DNA from: Bin80 sp965208025
GTDB lineage: Bacteria; Bacteroidota; Rhodothermia; Rhodothermales; Bin80
NCBI GenBank assembly: GCA_965208025.1
Contig: OZ242302.1
Coordinates: forward strand, 1,798,001 to 1,862,000
Direction: 5' to 3'
Length of the DNA stretch: 64,000 nucleotides
A program made the position numbers and the translations under genes. Under the pieces are notes generated by a model. It was not told the origin of the DNA, did not search any database, and saw nothing but the letters and a program-made list of their open reading frames with translations. Shown here one piece after another: positions 1-10,133 of this stretch; positions within the stretch are counted from its first letter, which is position 1; each line of letters begins with the position of its first letter.

Positions 1-3000
1 TGGTTGCCTGTCCGCGCACCACCACGATCTTATTCTGGTTATGTGCATCATTATCCACCGCTGTGATCGTCACGCGTCCCGTACTGGTCATCATTCCAGG
101 AAGGATCGTGAGCGTCGTATTCGGGCTCAATTCGTAATCCTCGGTCGTCGCCGGAGCTTCCGGATGCGCAGACACCCGGAGGATCGTTTCTGCACTGGAT
201 GCAACATCCAACCGCGCGGTGATCGTCGCCATCCCTTCGGCTTCTTGAATTGTGCCAGATTCCACGATCAACTCCACCTGCGGCACAGGGTCACGATCCA
301 CAATCGTGAGCGTGGCTGGCGCTGCAGCTCCCAGACTGCTTCGCCCGGTCACCTGCACCATTTCGTCCGGCTCGTGCACCCCATCTGCAATTGGACGGAA
401 CGGAAAGCGCTCCGTCCCGATGGTTGCGCCTGCCGCAATCGTGAGTGCAACTGGCGGGACCGCAGCATAGTCCATTCCCTCTTCCGCCGTCCCCCCTTCC
501 ACCGTGAGCATGACCTGCGTCGGGACGCTCCGCGCACCATCCAGTGTCGCGGTCACCTGGATGTCTTCTTCGTTTGCCTCGTTCACCCTTGGGGGCGAGA
601 CCGTAAGCGTGATGCCCCCCACCTCGTCATCATCCAGGATGATGAGCGTCTCCTCTGCCGGGCTCATCACATCGTTCACGTTCGTCGCACTGCCCCGGAC
701 CGTGATCCGCTTATCGGGCGCATCAATCGCATTGTCCACCGCCGTGATCGTCACCACCCCCGTACTGGTCGTGACCTCCGGGGCAATCCTGAGCACACGA
801 TTGGGACTCACCTCGTAATCCTCCGTCAATGCGGGGGCTTGGGGGTCGGTTGCGATCGTAATCACCGTCTCTGCACTGGACGCCCCACTCAGGTTCGCCG
901 TCACCTCGACTTTCCCACCATCTTCAAGCATTTCTCTCGGCGTCAACACCAACGTTACCTCCGGCGTCGAATCCGAATCAAAGATCGTCAAACGATCCTC
1001 CGATGCCGCGCCCAAACTGCTCGTCCCGCTCACGCGAACCGTCTCGTCCGGCTCATCCAGATGGTCCGGGATCGGCGTGAACGTAAATCCTCCGACCGCT
1101 TCCATTGCTTCGGCAGGAATCCGGATCGTAAATGGAGCCACCGGCTGAAAGTCAACCCCCAGGGTCGCCGTCTCTTCTTGCAACGAAATCTCTACCTCTG
1201 TGTCCGTCAGAAGGATCCCATCCATCGTCGCCGTGACCGTGATCTGCTTACTCCCCTCGTCTTCACGTACATCATCAGAAATGCTCACTGTGAGCCTCAC
1301 CTCGGTCGCTTCGTCATCATCCACGATCGTGAGGATCGCCTCCGGAAGAGACGCCCCCGAATGCGCATTCGTGGCACGCCCCTGCACGCGCACTTGCTTG
1401 TCCTGTACATCAATGACCCGATTATTGACCGAGGTGATCGTCACCGTCTCCGTACTCTCCATGGCACCTGCTGCAATCGTCAGCCTTGGATCCATGCTCA
1501 ACCGGTAATCCCCCTCCGTCGCAGGCGAGATGGGATCTGCAGAGATCGTGATCACCGTCTCCGCACTTGATGGAGACGTGAGACGGGCCTTTACGGTGGA
1601 ACGCTCCTCCGCCTCCGAAATCTCCGCCGGATCTAACACGAGCATTACCACCGGGTCCGGGTCATCATCCGTGATCGTGAGAAACGCCTGATCTACCCCG
1701 AGGGAGCTGGTTCCCGTGATCGTCACCGACTCGTCCGGCTCGTCCAGATCATCCGAGACCGGCGTGAACGAAAACGTCCCCATTCCCTCCCTCTCATTGG
1801 CTGAAATGGTCAACGCAAACGAGTCCACCGGATCAAAATCGTCGTCCATGGCCGTACCCGGCCCGACCGAAATGGTCACCGTGAGGGGCTCGGGGCGCGT
1901 CCCGTCCAGCCGGGCGGTCACCGCAATCGGTGTCTCCCCAGCTCCCTCATCTACTTGCGTTGGGTTCACCTCTAGCTCAACCCCCGTCGCTTCGTCCTCA
2001 TCGGTGATCGTGAGGGGCTCGGGATCCGGAGGCGTCACCCCAATCGGATTCTCCACCATGCCCGTCACCTGCACCTCCTTACTCGGCGTACGCACATCAT
2101 TGTCCACGGCCGTGATCGTGACCCGCCCTGTACTCTCGGTCTCCCCTGCCGCAATCGTCAGCATTTGATTCCCACCGAACGCGTAATCCATCGTCGTTGC
2201 GGGCGGGATCGGAGTGGCCCCGATCGCAATCGTTGTCAGCGCGCCGGAGGGACGATTCAGTGTCGCCCTCACCGTTGTCATCCCACCCTCTTCCGGAATC
2301 TCTCCAGGCATCAACTCCAACTCCACCTGCGGCATGGGCGTCGCATCCAAAATCGTGAGACTCGCAGCATCTACCTCCAGATCGCCTGCCGTGCCCGTCA
2401 CCTGAACCATCTCCGGCCCCTCGTGCAAATCATCGGGCAGTGGCTCAAACGTAAACATCCCGGTTCCCTCCATCGAACCTGCCGCAATCGTCAACGGAAA
2501 GGACGAAGGCGTGGCAGTGTAGTCGGTGCCTGCTTGTGCCGTTCCCGCCTCTACCATGATCGTAAGCTGCGTGTCCGTAGACTGCACCGCATTCAGCGCA
2601 GCGGTCACCGTGACCGGTTGGATGTCTCCATTTTCATTGACCTCGGAGGGATTCACCGCAAGCTCAACCCGCGGCGGCTCATCATCATCAAGAATGGTCA
2701 GCCCCACATCACCCAATCCAATGAGGGAGAGATCCGTAAATCCCAACTCATTCATGGGGCGCCCGCGCACGGTCACCGTCTTATCCCCCTCGTAGTCCTT
2801 ATTGTCCACGGCCGTGATCGTGATCCCATCCGAACTGATCCTGGATCCAACGGGAATCGTGAGCATTGTGGACGTCAGCATGTAATCGTCATCCGTTGCC
2901 GGCGCATCAGGAACCATCGTGATCGCAATCCTGGTCGGTTCGCTGGAGGCAGGCGTCTGACTCGCCGTGAGCCGCGTAGTGCCCCCGTTCTCCTGGATCT

Positions 3001-5248
3001 CTGACGCGGTTAAATTCAAGGTCACCACCGGAGGATCATCTGCATCCACGATGGTGAATTCGGTCGGACTGGCAGTAAAATCTTTATCCGTAACATCGTA
3101 AGTGCCAGCTCCCACGAGACGAATCGTCTCCGAAGGCTCATCTATCCCATCCTGCTTCGCCACAAAAAAAGCATACGTCTGCTCCTCTACAAGTTCATTC
3201 GCCTCCCACGCCAAAGTTATTATGGATGTACGTTCTAGGTCCTCCACCACAGATGCCGTACCATCCTCCGAAGAAACGGTCATCCTCGCAAGGATGTGTC
3301 CTGAACCCTCGGTTGCGCCGAAGGCAACATCCAGCCTCCCCGTGACCGTAACCACCCTTTCCTCTCCTTCCCGAATCTCATTCGGATTGATCGCCAGTGT
3401 GGCCGTTGGAAAGGGTTCGTCGTCCTCAATCGTCAGCTCCACATCATCAGGATCCTTCGCGCCGCTCCGCAGATTCGTTGCCTCCCCTTGCACCTGAAAC
3501 GTCTTGTTCCCCGTGTACACGTTATTGTCCATCGCTGTGATCAGCACCTCCCCCTCACTCTCGGTCTCCCCCGCCGCAATCGTCAGCATGGTGCCGCGTT
3601 GCGTGTAATCGCCAGGCGAATCCGGGGCTACCGATACAACAATCGTCGTAACGGCGTTGGAGGGGGCGCTCAGCTGCGCTGTTACCATGGAGGGAACGTC
3701 AGAATTTTCCATGATCGACGAAGGAGACAGGGCCAGCGTGACCTGGGGTGGCGGATCCGCATTGGTGAGCGTGAGTTCTGCTGGCGTAGCATCCCCCAGA
3801 TCGGTGCTCCCCGTCACCAGGATCGTTTCGTCGGATTCATTCAGATCGTCCGGGATCGGAACCAGAGTAAACATCCCCGTTCCCATCATCTCATTCGCGG
3901 GAATCGTGAGGGAAAAGGAATTGACCTCCTCAAAGTCCTCTCCCACCATCGCGGAGCCGGACCCTACCGCAACGTCCACCTCGGTCGCACGGTCTCGCAC
4001 CACATCCCATGACGCGGTCACCGTGATCTGTGTGGCGCCATGATCCTCAGCAACCGGGTTGGGCGCGGCCGCAAGCGTGAGGGCCGGTGCCATCTCATCC
4101 TCCGTAATCGTCAACGGCACACTCTCCGGGCCATTCACGCCATCGGGGTTCGTTGCCTCCCCTTCCACCTGAAACATCCGATCCCCTGAGTAGACAACGT
4201 TCTGCACTGCACGGATCACCACCTCCCCCGTACTCTCCGTCTCTCCCGCCGCGATCGTGAGCGTGGCATTGGTACTCAAACGGTAATCCGTGGGAGACTC
4301 GGGCGAGACCGAAATGACGATCGTGGTCGCCTCGGTGGACATCTCGCCGAGACTTGCTGTCACCGTCGTCATCCCGCCATCCTCCGAAATCGGGTTGTCA
4401 GAAAGATGCAAGGTCACCTCTGGATTTGGATCCTCGCAAGGGGTACTAGGACCTGTTGTAATAATAATCTCTCCATCCTGAATCTTATTAAGAATCTTTG
4501 GAGGCAGGCAGGGAATGGGGTTTTCACCAAAACTGAAGCGTCCTCCGTATGGAACATCATCAAAGAGATCCGCAGGGATGGCGGTGAGATCATTGTCATA
4601 GAATATTCCATCGCTTAGGGTGCGCAGGCCGTCAAAAAGATCTTCTGGAAATGCATCAATGGAATTATAAGCCAGATCAAGATGTCTCAAGTTTTCAAGA
4701 TCGTGAAAAAGATCTGCGGGCAGAGTGCCATCAAGACGATTTCTTGTTAGTTCCAAGTAGTCCAAATTGGGGGTACCCTTAAAGAGATCCTCTGGCAGCA
4801 CAGTGAGCGCATTATGTTCAAGATACAAGTACTTCAAGCTTTCAAGATCGTCAAAAAGTCCAGACGGAAGAGAGGTGAGATCATTATGGTTTAATCGGAG
4901 GGTTCGTAGGCCAGAGAGACCTGCAAAATCATGAGATTGCAGTGAACTAATGCCCTGAAAAACAACATACATAAATGTAATACGTGACAACTGATCCGAG
5001 GTCACATCTTCACATCCAAAGTCGGGGTTGGGATGATCAATCTGTATAAGAATGTCTGCTTTAACTTCTGGGGTTCGATCGCAAACAGTATCCTGTGCGG
5101 AGACTTCCGTCACAAAAAAAACTAGAAACGAAAATAAGAAGAGCCCCCGATATGTGGATATCAATCTCGGACGAGGAAGGGAACCAGAGTGCTCTAATCC
5201 CCCCGCTGAGATCCTGACGGGGATACGAACGCATCTAGATCTTTTCAT
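1..5248 (-). CDS. Giant secreted leucine-rich-repeat / Calx-beta repeat protein (C-terminus beyond window)
   Basis: Open frame read on the minus strand from an ATG at 5248 to the left edge with no stop, at least 1,749 residues. A hydrophobic signal peptide sits at about residues 34-51, ending VSAQ; a TTG at 5164 (residue 29) would give a more compact signal peptide. About residues 95-265 are leucine-rich repeats (LRTLRLNHNDL, LKYLYLEHNAL, LRHLDLAYNS). From about residue 275 on there are Calx-beta-type modules in two alternating kinds, one carrying T(A)VDN and one carrying DEPDE. Each ends in an acidic LTI-D-DDE-like strand, which in this family binds calcium. The A+B super-repeat recurs about every 690 bp, seven times in view. 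This is most likely an exported surface or adhesion protein; no catalytic domain is visible and the anchor lies outside the window. Confidence 0.85.
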   Translation of the reverse strand, partial: MKRSRCVRIPVRISAGGLEHSGSLPRPRLISTYRGLFLFSFLVFFVTEVSAQDTVCDRTPEVKADILIQIDHPNPDFGCEDVTSDQLSRITFMYVVFQGISSLQSHDFAGLSGLRTLRLNHNDLTSLPSGLFDDLESLKYLYLEHNALTVLPEDLFKGTPNLDYLELTRNRLDGTLPADLFHDLENLRHLDLAYNSIDAFPEDLFDGLRTLSDGIFYDNDLTAIPADLFDDVPYGGRFSFGENPIPCLPPKILNKIQDGEIIITTGPSTPCEDPNPEVTLHLSDNPISEDGGMTTVTASLGEMSTEATTIVISVSPESPTDYRLSTNATLTIAAGETESTGEVVIRAVQNVVYSGDRMFQVEGEATNPDGVNGPESVPLTITEDEMAPALTLAAAPNPVAEDHGATQITVTASWDVVRDRATEVDVAVGSGSAMVGEDFEEVNSFSLTIPANEMMGTGMFTLVPIPDDLNESDETILVTGSTDLGDATPAELTLTNADPPPQVTLALSPSSIMENSDVPSMVTAQLSAPSNAVTTIVVSVAPDSPGDYTQRGTMLTIAAGETESEGEVLITAMDNNVYTGNKTFQVQGEATNLRSGAKDPDDVELTIEDDEPFPTATLAINPNEIREGEERVVTVTGRLDVAFGATEGSGHILARMTVSSEDGTASVVEDLERTSIITLAWEANELVEEQTYAFFVAKQDGIDEPSETIRLVGAGTYDVTDKDFTASPTEFTIVDADDPPVVTLNLTASEIQENGGTTRLTASQTPASSEPTRIAITMVPDAPATDDDYMLTSTMLTIPVGSRISSDGITITAVDNKDYEGDKTVTVRGRPMNELGFTDLSLIGLGDVGLTILDDDEPPRVELAVNPSEVNENGDIQPVTVTAALNAVQSTDTQLTIMVEAGTAQAGTDYTATPSSFPLTIAAGSMEGTGMFTFEPLPDDLHEGPEMVQVTGTAGDLEVDAASLTILDATPMPQVELELMPGEIPEEGGMTTVRATLNRPSGALTTIAIGATPIPPATTMDYAFGGNQMLTIAAGETESTGRVTITAVDNDVRTPSKEVQVTGMVENPIGVTPPDPEPLTITDEDEATGVELEVNPTQVDEGAGETPIAVTARLDGTRPEPLTVTISVGPGTAMDDDFDPVDSFALTISANEREGMGTFSFTPVSDDLDEPDESVTITGTSSLGVDQAFLTITDDDPDPVVMLVLDPAEISEAEERSTVKARLTSPSSAETVITISADPISPATEGDYRLSMDPRLTIAAGAMESTETVTITSVNNRVIDVQDKQVRVQGRATNAHSGASLPEAILTIVDDDEATEVRLTVSISDDVREDEGSKQITVTATMDGILLTDTEVEISLQEETATLGVDFQPVAPFTIRIPAEAMEAVGGFTFTPIPDHLDEPDETVRVSGTSSLGAASEDRLTIFDSDSTPEVTLVLTPREMLEDGGKVEVTANLSGASSAETVITIATDPQAPALTEDYEVSPNRVLRIAPEVTTSTGVVTITAVDNAIDAPDKRITVRGSATNVNDVMSPAEETLIILDDDEVGGITLTVSPPRVNEANEEDIQVTATLDGARSVPTQVMLTVEGGTAEEGMDYAAVPPVALTIAAGATIGTERFPFRPIADGVHEPDEMVQVTGRSSLGAAAPATLTIVDRDPVPQVELIVESGTIQEAEGMATITARLDVASSAETILRVSAHPEAPATTEDYELSPNTTLTILPGMMTSTGRVTITAVDNDAHNQNKIVVVRGQAT

Positions 5249-6298
5249 AGTGAAGTCTCGTGCTGGCGGAATTACCGTCGTAGCGGTTTGATTTTCAGGG
5301 ACACATGGTATGATTACGATGTGAGGGGATCAATTGTTTTTCACAACTTCCCATTCGGTGACAGGCCTCGAACCATTTGCTAATTGTTTTTCGCAGGATC
5401 CGAAATCATTACCGTACTATGCTCCCAACGAACCCTTTTATCCCCCGTAATCAGGCGTATTGATATAGCCTGCTTTACTGTGCAGTCCTCAATCACTTGA
5501 ATGGACAGAAACTCCATAGTTCTGATGATGTGCGTGTTTGGGTTCTATAGTTTTTCAAACACTAATGCAATCAATGTTCCTACCATAAAATGAGCAACAT
5601 GTTGCCATCAAGCTGTGCCATAGCATTTGCAATCCTAACACATCTTGATCCTCTTTGGGTAGGCCCTAAGGTATCCAACACGGTGAGCATTTCGCCAGTA
5701 CTCAGAGAGAGTTTGAGAGCATGACTCTGGTGATCATTGAGGTTTGATCTTTATGGACACACACCTTCATCCACTACACATTTACTATCTGGACTGAGCG
5801 CTCCAGAAATAATGAATTATTTCAAATGATGATATGCATGAGTGTTTGAGTCCCTCCTGAACTTGGGAGCCATAGAGAGCTAACCGAGGGGCCGGATCGC
5901 CTGTTTGATATTGGAGAACACCCTGTGTTCCGTTTGGCTTGAGACCTTGTAGATCCGAACGAGTGCCCATATCAAGGAACTCTGCTCTATGCAGTAGGGA
6001 CAGGATTCATGATTGCAGCCACACGATACTCAAGAAATTTCGTGGATGGGAGTTCGGAAGTGGATGGATTCTCAGCTCTCCATATTATTCATGGGGGAAA
6101 TTCATAATGACGGGAAAAGAGTACAAGGTTCAGGAGATTAGAAGATTTATACGAGTAAGCGTTCCAAGACCATGGGGACATTGACAACTGGGTTGGGCGG
6201 CGCTCGCTTTGGTGCCTTCGGTATCTAAAATGCCTTTCAATTCTTGTCCTGAACGATCGTTTACATCTGAGTACGTTTCTACCAACTGAACTGCATGA
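5249..6298. other. Gene-poor stretch between the repeat protein and the Rieske gene
   Basis: About 1 kb with no convincing gene on either strand. The short frames here have no recognisable motif and no good ribosome site. It must hold the promoter of the minus-strand repeat protein near its left end and the 3' end region of the Rieske gene at its right end. Old decayed coding sequence cannot be excluded. Confidence 0.4.
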
Positions 6299-7300
6299 TC
6301 AGGGATAAAACTGTTTGCAGTAACGGCGATATCTCCCAATTTCACCATCAGACTTGCATAGCCGCGGTTGGGAAAGATATTGTTTATCTCTCCAGATATG
6401 AACATCATCCATCACATCTTTTTGTTGCATGAGCATAATGAATCTATTCATGAGTCCTGCCCGAAGTTTAAGCGGTACAATCCCCAGTCCAACGATAGCA
6501 CGTTTCGGTTGACGCATCTCTTTCACCTGACTGGCTAGCACTAAATTGATGTTCTTCCCATCAACAGGTGTGGCAAGCACATAAAAATTGATATGCATGT
6601 CAATGGATCGCTCATGGATGGTCACGTTTGAAAATCCGAGTCCATAGATATCTGTCTTTGCGGAAACATGAAAACGGATCTTGATTCCAGCCACATTCTG
6701 CGTACGTATGAAGTCAAAATTGCTTGTCAGATGGGCCCCATTCACAGTGATCGGATCAACACGAAGGACATTATCATACCCATGTACATACCGCAGATGA
6801 GCCAAATCTACCGAATTCTCGGTCGTTTCCTGAGGGTGCCCGGCGAATCGGATTGTCTTAAATGATAAATCACTCCACTTACCCTCCATGTTGGACTTTT
6901 CTGGAATGCTCCATTGAGGTGGGCGTCCATTCTTGCCCCACCAGGCGAATATCATTCCGTTGATTTCTCTGGACTCATATACGTTGAGTCTTGCTGTCTT
7001 GGGAGGGGGAGCAAATGGGGTAGCGGTGCAATGGCCGCTGACCGCAAACTCAAATCCGTGAAAGGGACAAACGAGACAGCCATCCCGTACCACGCCCCCC
7101 GAGGCAGGTCCCATATCTGCACCAAGGTGTGGGCAGAATGCATCCGCAACACATACATCTCCTTGCCCATCCCCCCATGCAATGATCTCTTCTCCCATCC
7201 AAGTCTTACGTACCAGTTGTCCATTTTGTATCTCCTTACAACTGGCCACAAAATACCACCCCTCAGGAAATGAAGGAAGTATATTTATCTCGGTCTGCAT
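6299..7300 (-). CDS. Rieske non-heme iron oxygenase, alpha-subunit type
   Basis: A 333-residue protein from the ATG at 7300; the longer frame upstream enters IS sequence and is rejected. The Rieske [2Fe-2S] ligands are visible as C56-P-H58 and C78-P-F-H81. The mononuclear iron site is visible as ENSVD-LAH-LRYVH (D165, H168, H173). The C-terminal ending (RYRRYCKQFYP) looks complete. Length and layout match single-component oxygenases of the KshA / cholesterol 7-desaturase (DAF-36) group, so a sterol- or steroid-like substrate is possible, but the substrate cannot be read. It would need a ferredoxin or reductase partner, and none is adjacent. An IS begins 20 bp upstream of the start codon, so the native promoter is displaced by about 1.6 kb and expression may be lost or driven by the IS. 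Confidence 0.85.
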   Translation of the reverse strand: MQTEINILPSFPEGWYFVASCKEIQNGQLVRKTWMGEEIIAWGDGQGDVCVADAFCPHLGADMGPASGGVVRDGCLVCPFHGFEFAVSGHCTATPFAPPPKTARLNVYESREINGMIFAWWGKNGRPPQWSIPEKSNMEGKWSDLSFKTIRFAGHPQETTENSVDLAHLRYVHGYDNVLRVDPITVNGAHLTSNFDFIRTQNVAGIKIRFHVSAKTDIYGLGFSNVTIHERSIDMHINFYVLATPVDGKNINLVLASQVKEMRQPKRAIVGLGIVPLKLRAGLMNRFIMLMQQKDVMDDVHIWRDKQYLSQPRLCKSDGEIGRYRRYCKQFYP

Positions 7301-7319
7301 GTTATTATTGTTTATAATG

Positions 7320-7337
7320 GAGCCTCTTTCAAAATTC
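7320..7337 (+). repeat. IS left inverted repeat
   Basis: GAGCCTCTTTCAAAATTC. It matches the reverse complement of 8887-8904 over all 18 bases and is preceded by the AATG target duplication. Confidence 0.9.
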
Positions 7338-7516
7338 CTCAATTGGATGATTTTTTGAGAGATTTTGCTAATTGACGAATCTGGGTACTAAAGAGTGTTA
7401 GGGGGCTGATCTGCTCTGGGAGGTATCGTTTTTTTGGGTCACAAACGAAGGGACAGGGATCTCCGAATTTTGTATTTTTAGGAGAATTACAAGTCCAACA
7501 ACCCCCGGAGAATCCC

Positions 7517-8650
7517 ATGTCCCTTACCAAGAAGATACGCGGTTTTTATATTTCCTGCCAACAGGAGTTGTTTCCATGTGTGGAGCAGAACTATGGAGTG
7601 TTGCCCAAACGATTCCGGAAGTTGTTGTTATTGTTTGAGTTGATGTGTGTGGAGGATCATCTGCCTCGTCCCCGGCTTCGTTCGGTGGGACGCCCGCGTG
7701 CGCACCGGGTCTGTCTTGCGCGGTCGTTTTTGGCCAAGATGGCGTTAACTATTCCGACGACCTCCGGATTGCGGGAGCGGCTTCTATCGGATGTTTTGCT
7801 TCGGTCCCTCTGTGGTTGGTCCCGCTCATGTGATGTGCCAAGTGCGCCCACGTTTTCTCGTGCGTTTCAGGAGTTTGCGTTGGCGAAGTTACCGTCTCGG
7901 ATCCATGAAGCTTTGATCAAACAGGGGTACGCGGGGGAGTTCGTGGGGCATATTTCACGGGATTCAACGGCGATTCAAGCGCGGGAGCGTCCGGCTCCAA
8001 AGGCGGATACATCAAAGCCCGTGAAGCAACGCAAGCGGGGGCGTCCGAAGAAGGGGGAGGCCCGTCCCAAGGTGCCTCGTCGCCTGGAGCAGCAGTTGAA
8101 GATGGAGTTAGGCGAGATGCTGGACGCGTTACCAAAGGATTGTACGGTGGGATGTAAGCGGAACGCGAAGGGACATACGCAACGATGGACGGGCTATAAG
8201 CTACACATGGATACGGCGGACGGAGGGGTTCCGATCAGCTGTTTGGTGACCTCTGCCTCATTGCATGATAGTCAGGCGGCCCTTCCCTTGGCGCACTTGA
8301 CGCAGCAACGGGTGGACAACTGTTAGGATCTCATGGATAGCGCCTATGACGCGAAGGAGATTGTTGCACATCGGAGCGCCTCGGGGCGTGTACCGATCAT
8401 TGATCCGAATCCACGCAAGAAAAAAGCGGCGGATCGTCGCGAGCAAAAGGCGCAACGGACGGCCGGATTCATTCCTGCGGAGCGGGTTCGCTATCGGGAA
8501 CGTTCAACCGTAGAGCGGGCCTTTGGGCGACTCAAAGATGAGTTCGGTGGACGCAATATCCGAGTCCGTGGGCACGAGAACGTCCTCTGTCATTTGATGT
8601 TCAGCGTGGTGGTACTCACGGTGGACCAAATGCTGCGGATGGTCCAGTAA
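7517..8650 (+). pseudogene. IS transposase with an in-frame amber stop
   Basis: Two frames, 7517-8326 and 8333-8650, are in the same phase and are separated only by TAG at 8324-8326 (RVDNC-stop-DLMDSAYDA). Read through, the protein is about 378 residues. It has an N-terminal helical domain, a first acidic residue in HISRDSTAIQA, a basic linker (KQRKRGRPKKG), the second in LMDSAYDA, and the glutamate in RSTVERAFGRLKDEF with downstream arginines. This is the layout of IS4/IS5-like DDE transposases. A single TAT/TAC to TAG change explains the break, so the copy is young but probably inactive unless read through or complemented. Confidence 0.85.
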
Positions 8651-8886
8651 ACCGGCCATCCACCCCCTGCATAACAGAATTTGGGCGCTTCAAACCACAG
8701 AAGCCGTGGGAGGGGGGTGTGAAATCTACACGGATCGTGGACGAAATTCACCAAACAGAGACCTCCGTGCAGGCAAAGAACCGGTCAACTCCACAAAACG
8801 GCGAACCCATACCAATGATTCGCGTAATCCGACGAAATTGAACCAGCTTCAGCCGCAATTCAGCGGGGAAAAAAGGTAAAAATATA

Positions 8887-8904
8887 GAATTTTGAAAGAG
8901 GCTC
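8887..8904 (-). repeat. IS right inverted repeat
   Basis: GAATTTTGAAAGAGGCTC. It is the perfect inverted copy of 7320-7337 and is followed by AATG at 8905-8908. Confidence 0.9.
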
Positions 8905-9287
8905 AATGATTTGTAATATCTGACCAAGGTAGTGAATTCATCGCCTCTCAGAAAGTGCTTTGATCCTCTGATGAATACTACCCTGAACTTAACGATTTCC
9001 GTAATTTATAAAAATCCCTTTTAGGTAGAAACAAATTCAATGGTAGAAAATAAGCTTTTTCGTTGACGCCTTTATCTTGGTCTTGCCTGTCTGGATGTCT
9101 TTTTTCTCAAAATCAATTCCATCAAGGCTACCAGTCCTGTTTTCCAGTCAACAGGTCGAATGTACTTCATCATTCCAGTTGTATCTTTCCATGGTCATAT
9201 CACCTGCATGATCTATACAAAATTTGTACTATTGGAACCAGTTATCTTGTATGAAATATCTATTCCTCCTACCGAACTATATGTGAT
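8905..9287. other. Intergenic region between the IS and xthA
   Basis: About 380 bp without a supported gene. It should hold the original promoter of the Rieske gene (minus strand, now beyond the IS) and the promoter of xthA. No strong consensus promoter, tRNA or repeat was recognised. Confidence 0.4.
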
Positions 9288-10133
9288 ATGTCTGAATCAA
9301 TTCCACTCAAAATTGTAACCTGGAATGTCAATTCTGCCCGAGCCCGACTTGTCAGGATCATTGAGTTTCTCCATCGTCATTCCCCTGACATTGTTTGCCT
9401 ACAGGAAATCAAGGCCACACTTGAAACATTCCCCTTCGCCGAAATCAAGGATGCAGGCTATCAGTCCGTTATTCACGGCCAACCTTCCTATAACGGAGTC
9501 GCAATTTTAGCAAGAGAACCCGTAGATGAGATTCGGACTGGACTGGATAATGAAGCGCGTGTGATTGCGGGTACAGTCCACGGCCTGAGAGTCATTAATG
9601 TATATGTGCCAAACGGTCGACGAATTGGGGCTCCGAAACATGCCTATAAACTCCGCTGGTTTGATGTATTACTCAAATTTCTGGAGCGTGAACGGCAAAA
9701 CTTCAAACAGTTCGTCTTAACGGGGGACTTCAATGTTGTTTTCGATGACCTTGATGTTGCTCATCCAGACAATTGGAAAGATTCTGTTCTGTGTGATCCA
9801 GAGGCCTTGGCAAAATTAAATAAAATTGTAAAACGATTCAACCTTTGTGATATTTTGCGTAAGCACGCACAGGGGCCAGGAATATATACATGGTGGGATT
9901 TTCGAACGCGCGGGTTTGACTGGAATGATGGCGTACGTATTGACCATATCCTGACTACTCCAAAAATTTCTGACCTGACCACTAACGCATGGGTGGACAT
10001 AGACGAACGTAATCTTGAACGTCCCTCTGACCATGCTCCGGTTCTCATGCGGCTATTTCAAACCGCTAGTGCGCTTCAAGCCAGTTCACACCACTCCCCA
10101 AATTCACCTCAATTGGAACTTGAAGTTTCATAG
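9288..10133 (+). CDS. xthA: Exodeoxyribonuclease III
   Basis: A 281-residue exonuclease III / AP endonuclease family protein. It cuts DNA at abasic sites and removes 3' blocking groups in base excision repair. The catalytic motifs are in order: TWNVNSARAR, CLQEIK, INVYVPNG, LTGDFNV, YTWWDFR, RIDHIL and the terminal RPSDHAPV. The conserved fold ends near VLMRLF. The last ~24 residues (SALQASSHHSPNS...) are not conserved family sequence and are encoded antisense to the end of polA, with which the gene overlaps tail-to-tail by 68 bp. The ATG at 9288 directly precedes the first strand. Confidence 0.95.
   Translation: MSESIPLKIVTWNVNSARARLVRIIEFLHRHSPDIVCLQEIKATLETFPFAEIKDAGYQSVIHGQPSYNGVAILAREPVDEIRTGLDNEARVIAGTVHGLRVINVYVPNGRRIGAPKHAYKLRWFDVLLKFLERERQNFKQFVLTGDFNVVFDDLDVAHPDNWKDSVLCDPEALAKLNKIVKRFNLCDILRKHAQGPGIYTWWDFRTRGFDWNDGVRIDHILTTPKISDLTTNAWVDIDERNLERPSDHAPVLMRLFQTASALQASSHHSPNSPQLELEVS

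Larger units (their letters stand above)
7320..8904 (+). mobile_element. Insertion sequence, about 1.6 kb, DDE transposase type
   Basis: Bounded by perfect 18-bp inverted repeats (GAGCCTCTTTCAAAATTC at the left, its reverse complement at the right). It is flanked by AATG on both sides (7316-7319 and 8905-8908), a 4-bp target duplication. One transposase frame lies inside on the plus strand. IS4/IS5-like by DDE layout; the exact family was not determined. Joining the flanks restores a continuous region upstream of the Rieske gene. Confidence 0.85.

Noticed and set aside
41..4043. Long plus-strand frames rich in Arg/His and Ser/Thr
   Set aside because: They are antisense shadows of the Calx-beta repeat protein, whose minus-strand frame has clear domains and a signal peptide.
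6130..6408. 92-residue minus-strand frame after the Rieske gene
   Set aside because: It overlaps the well-conserved Rieske C-terminus in another frame and has no motif.
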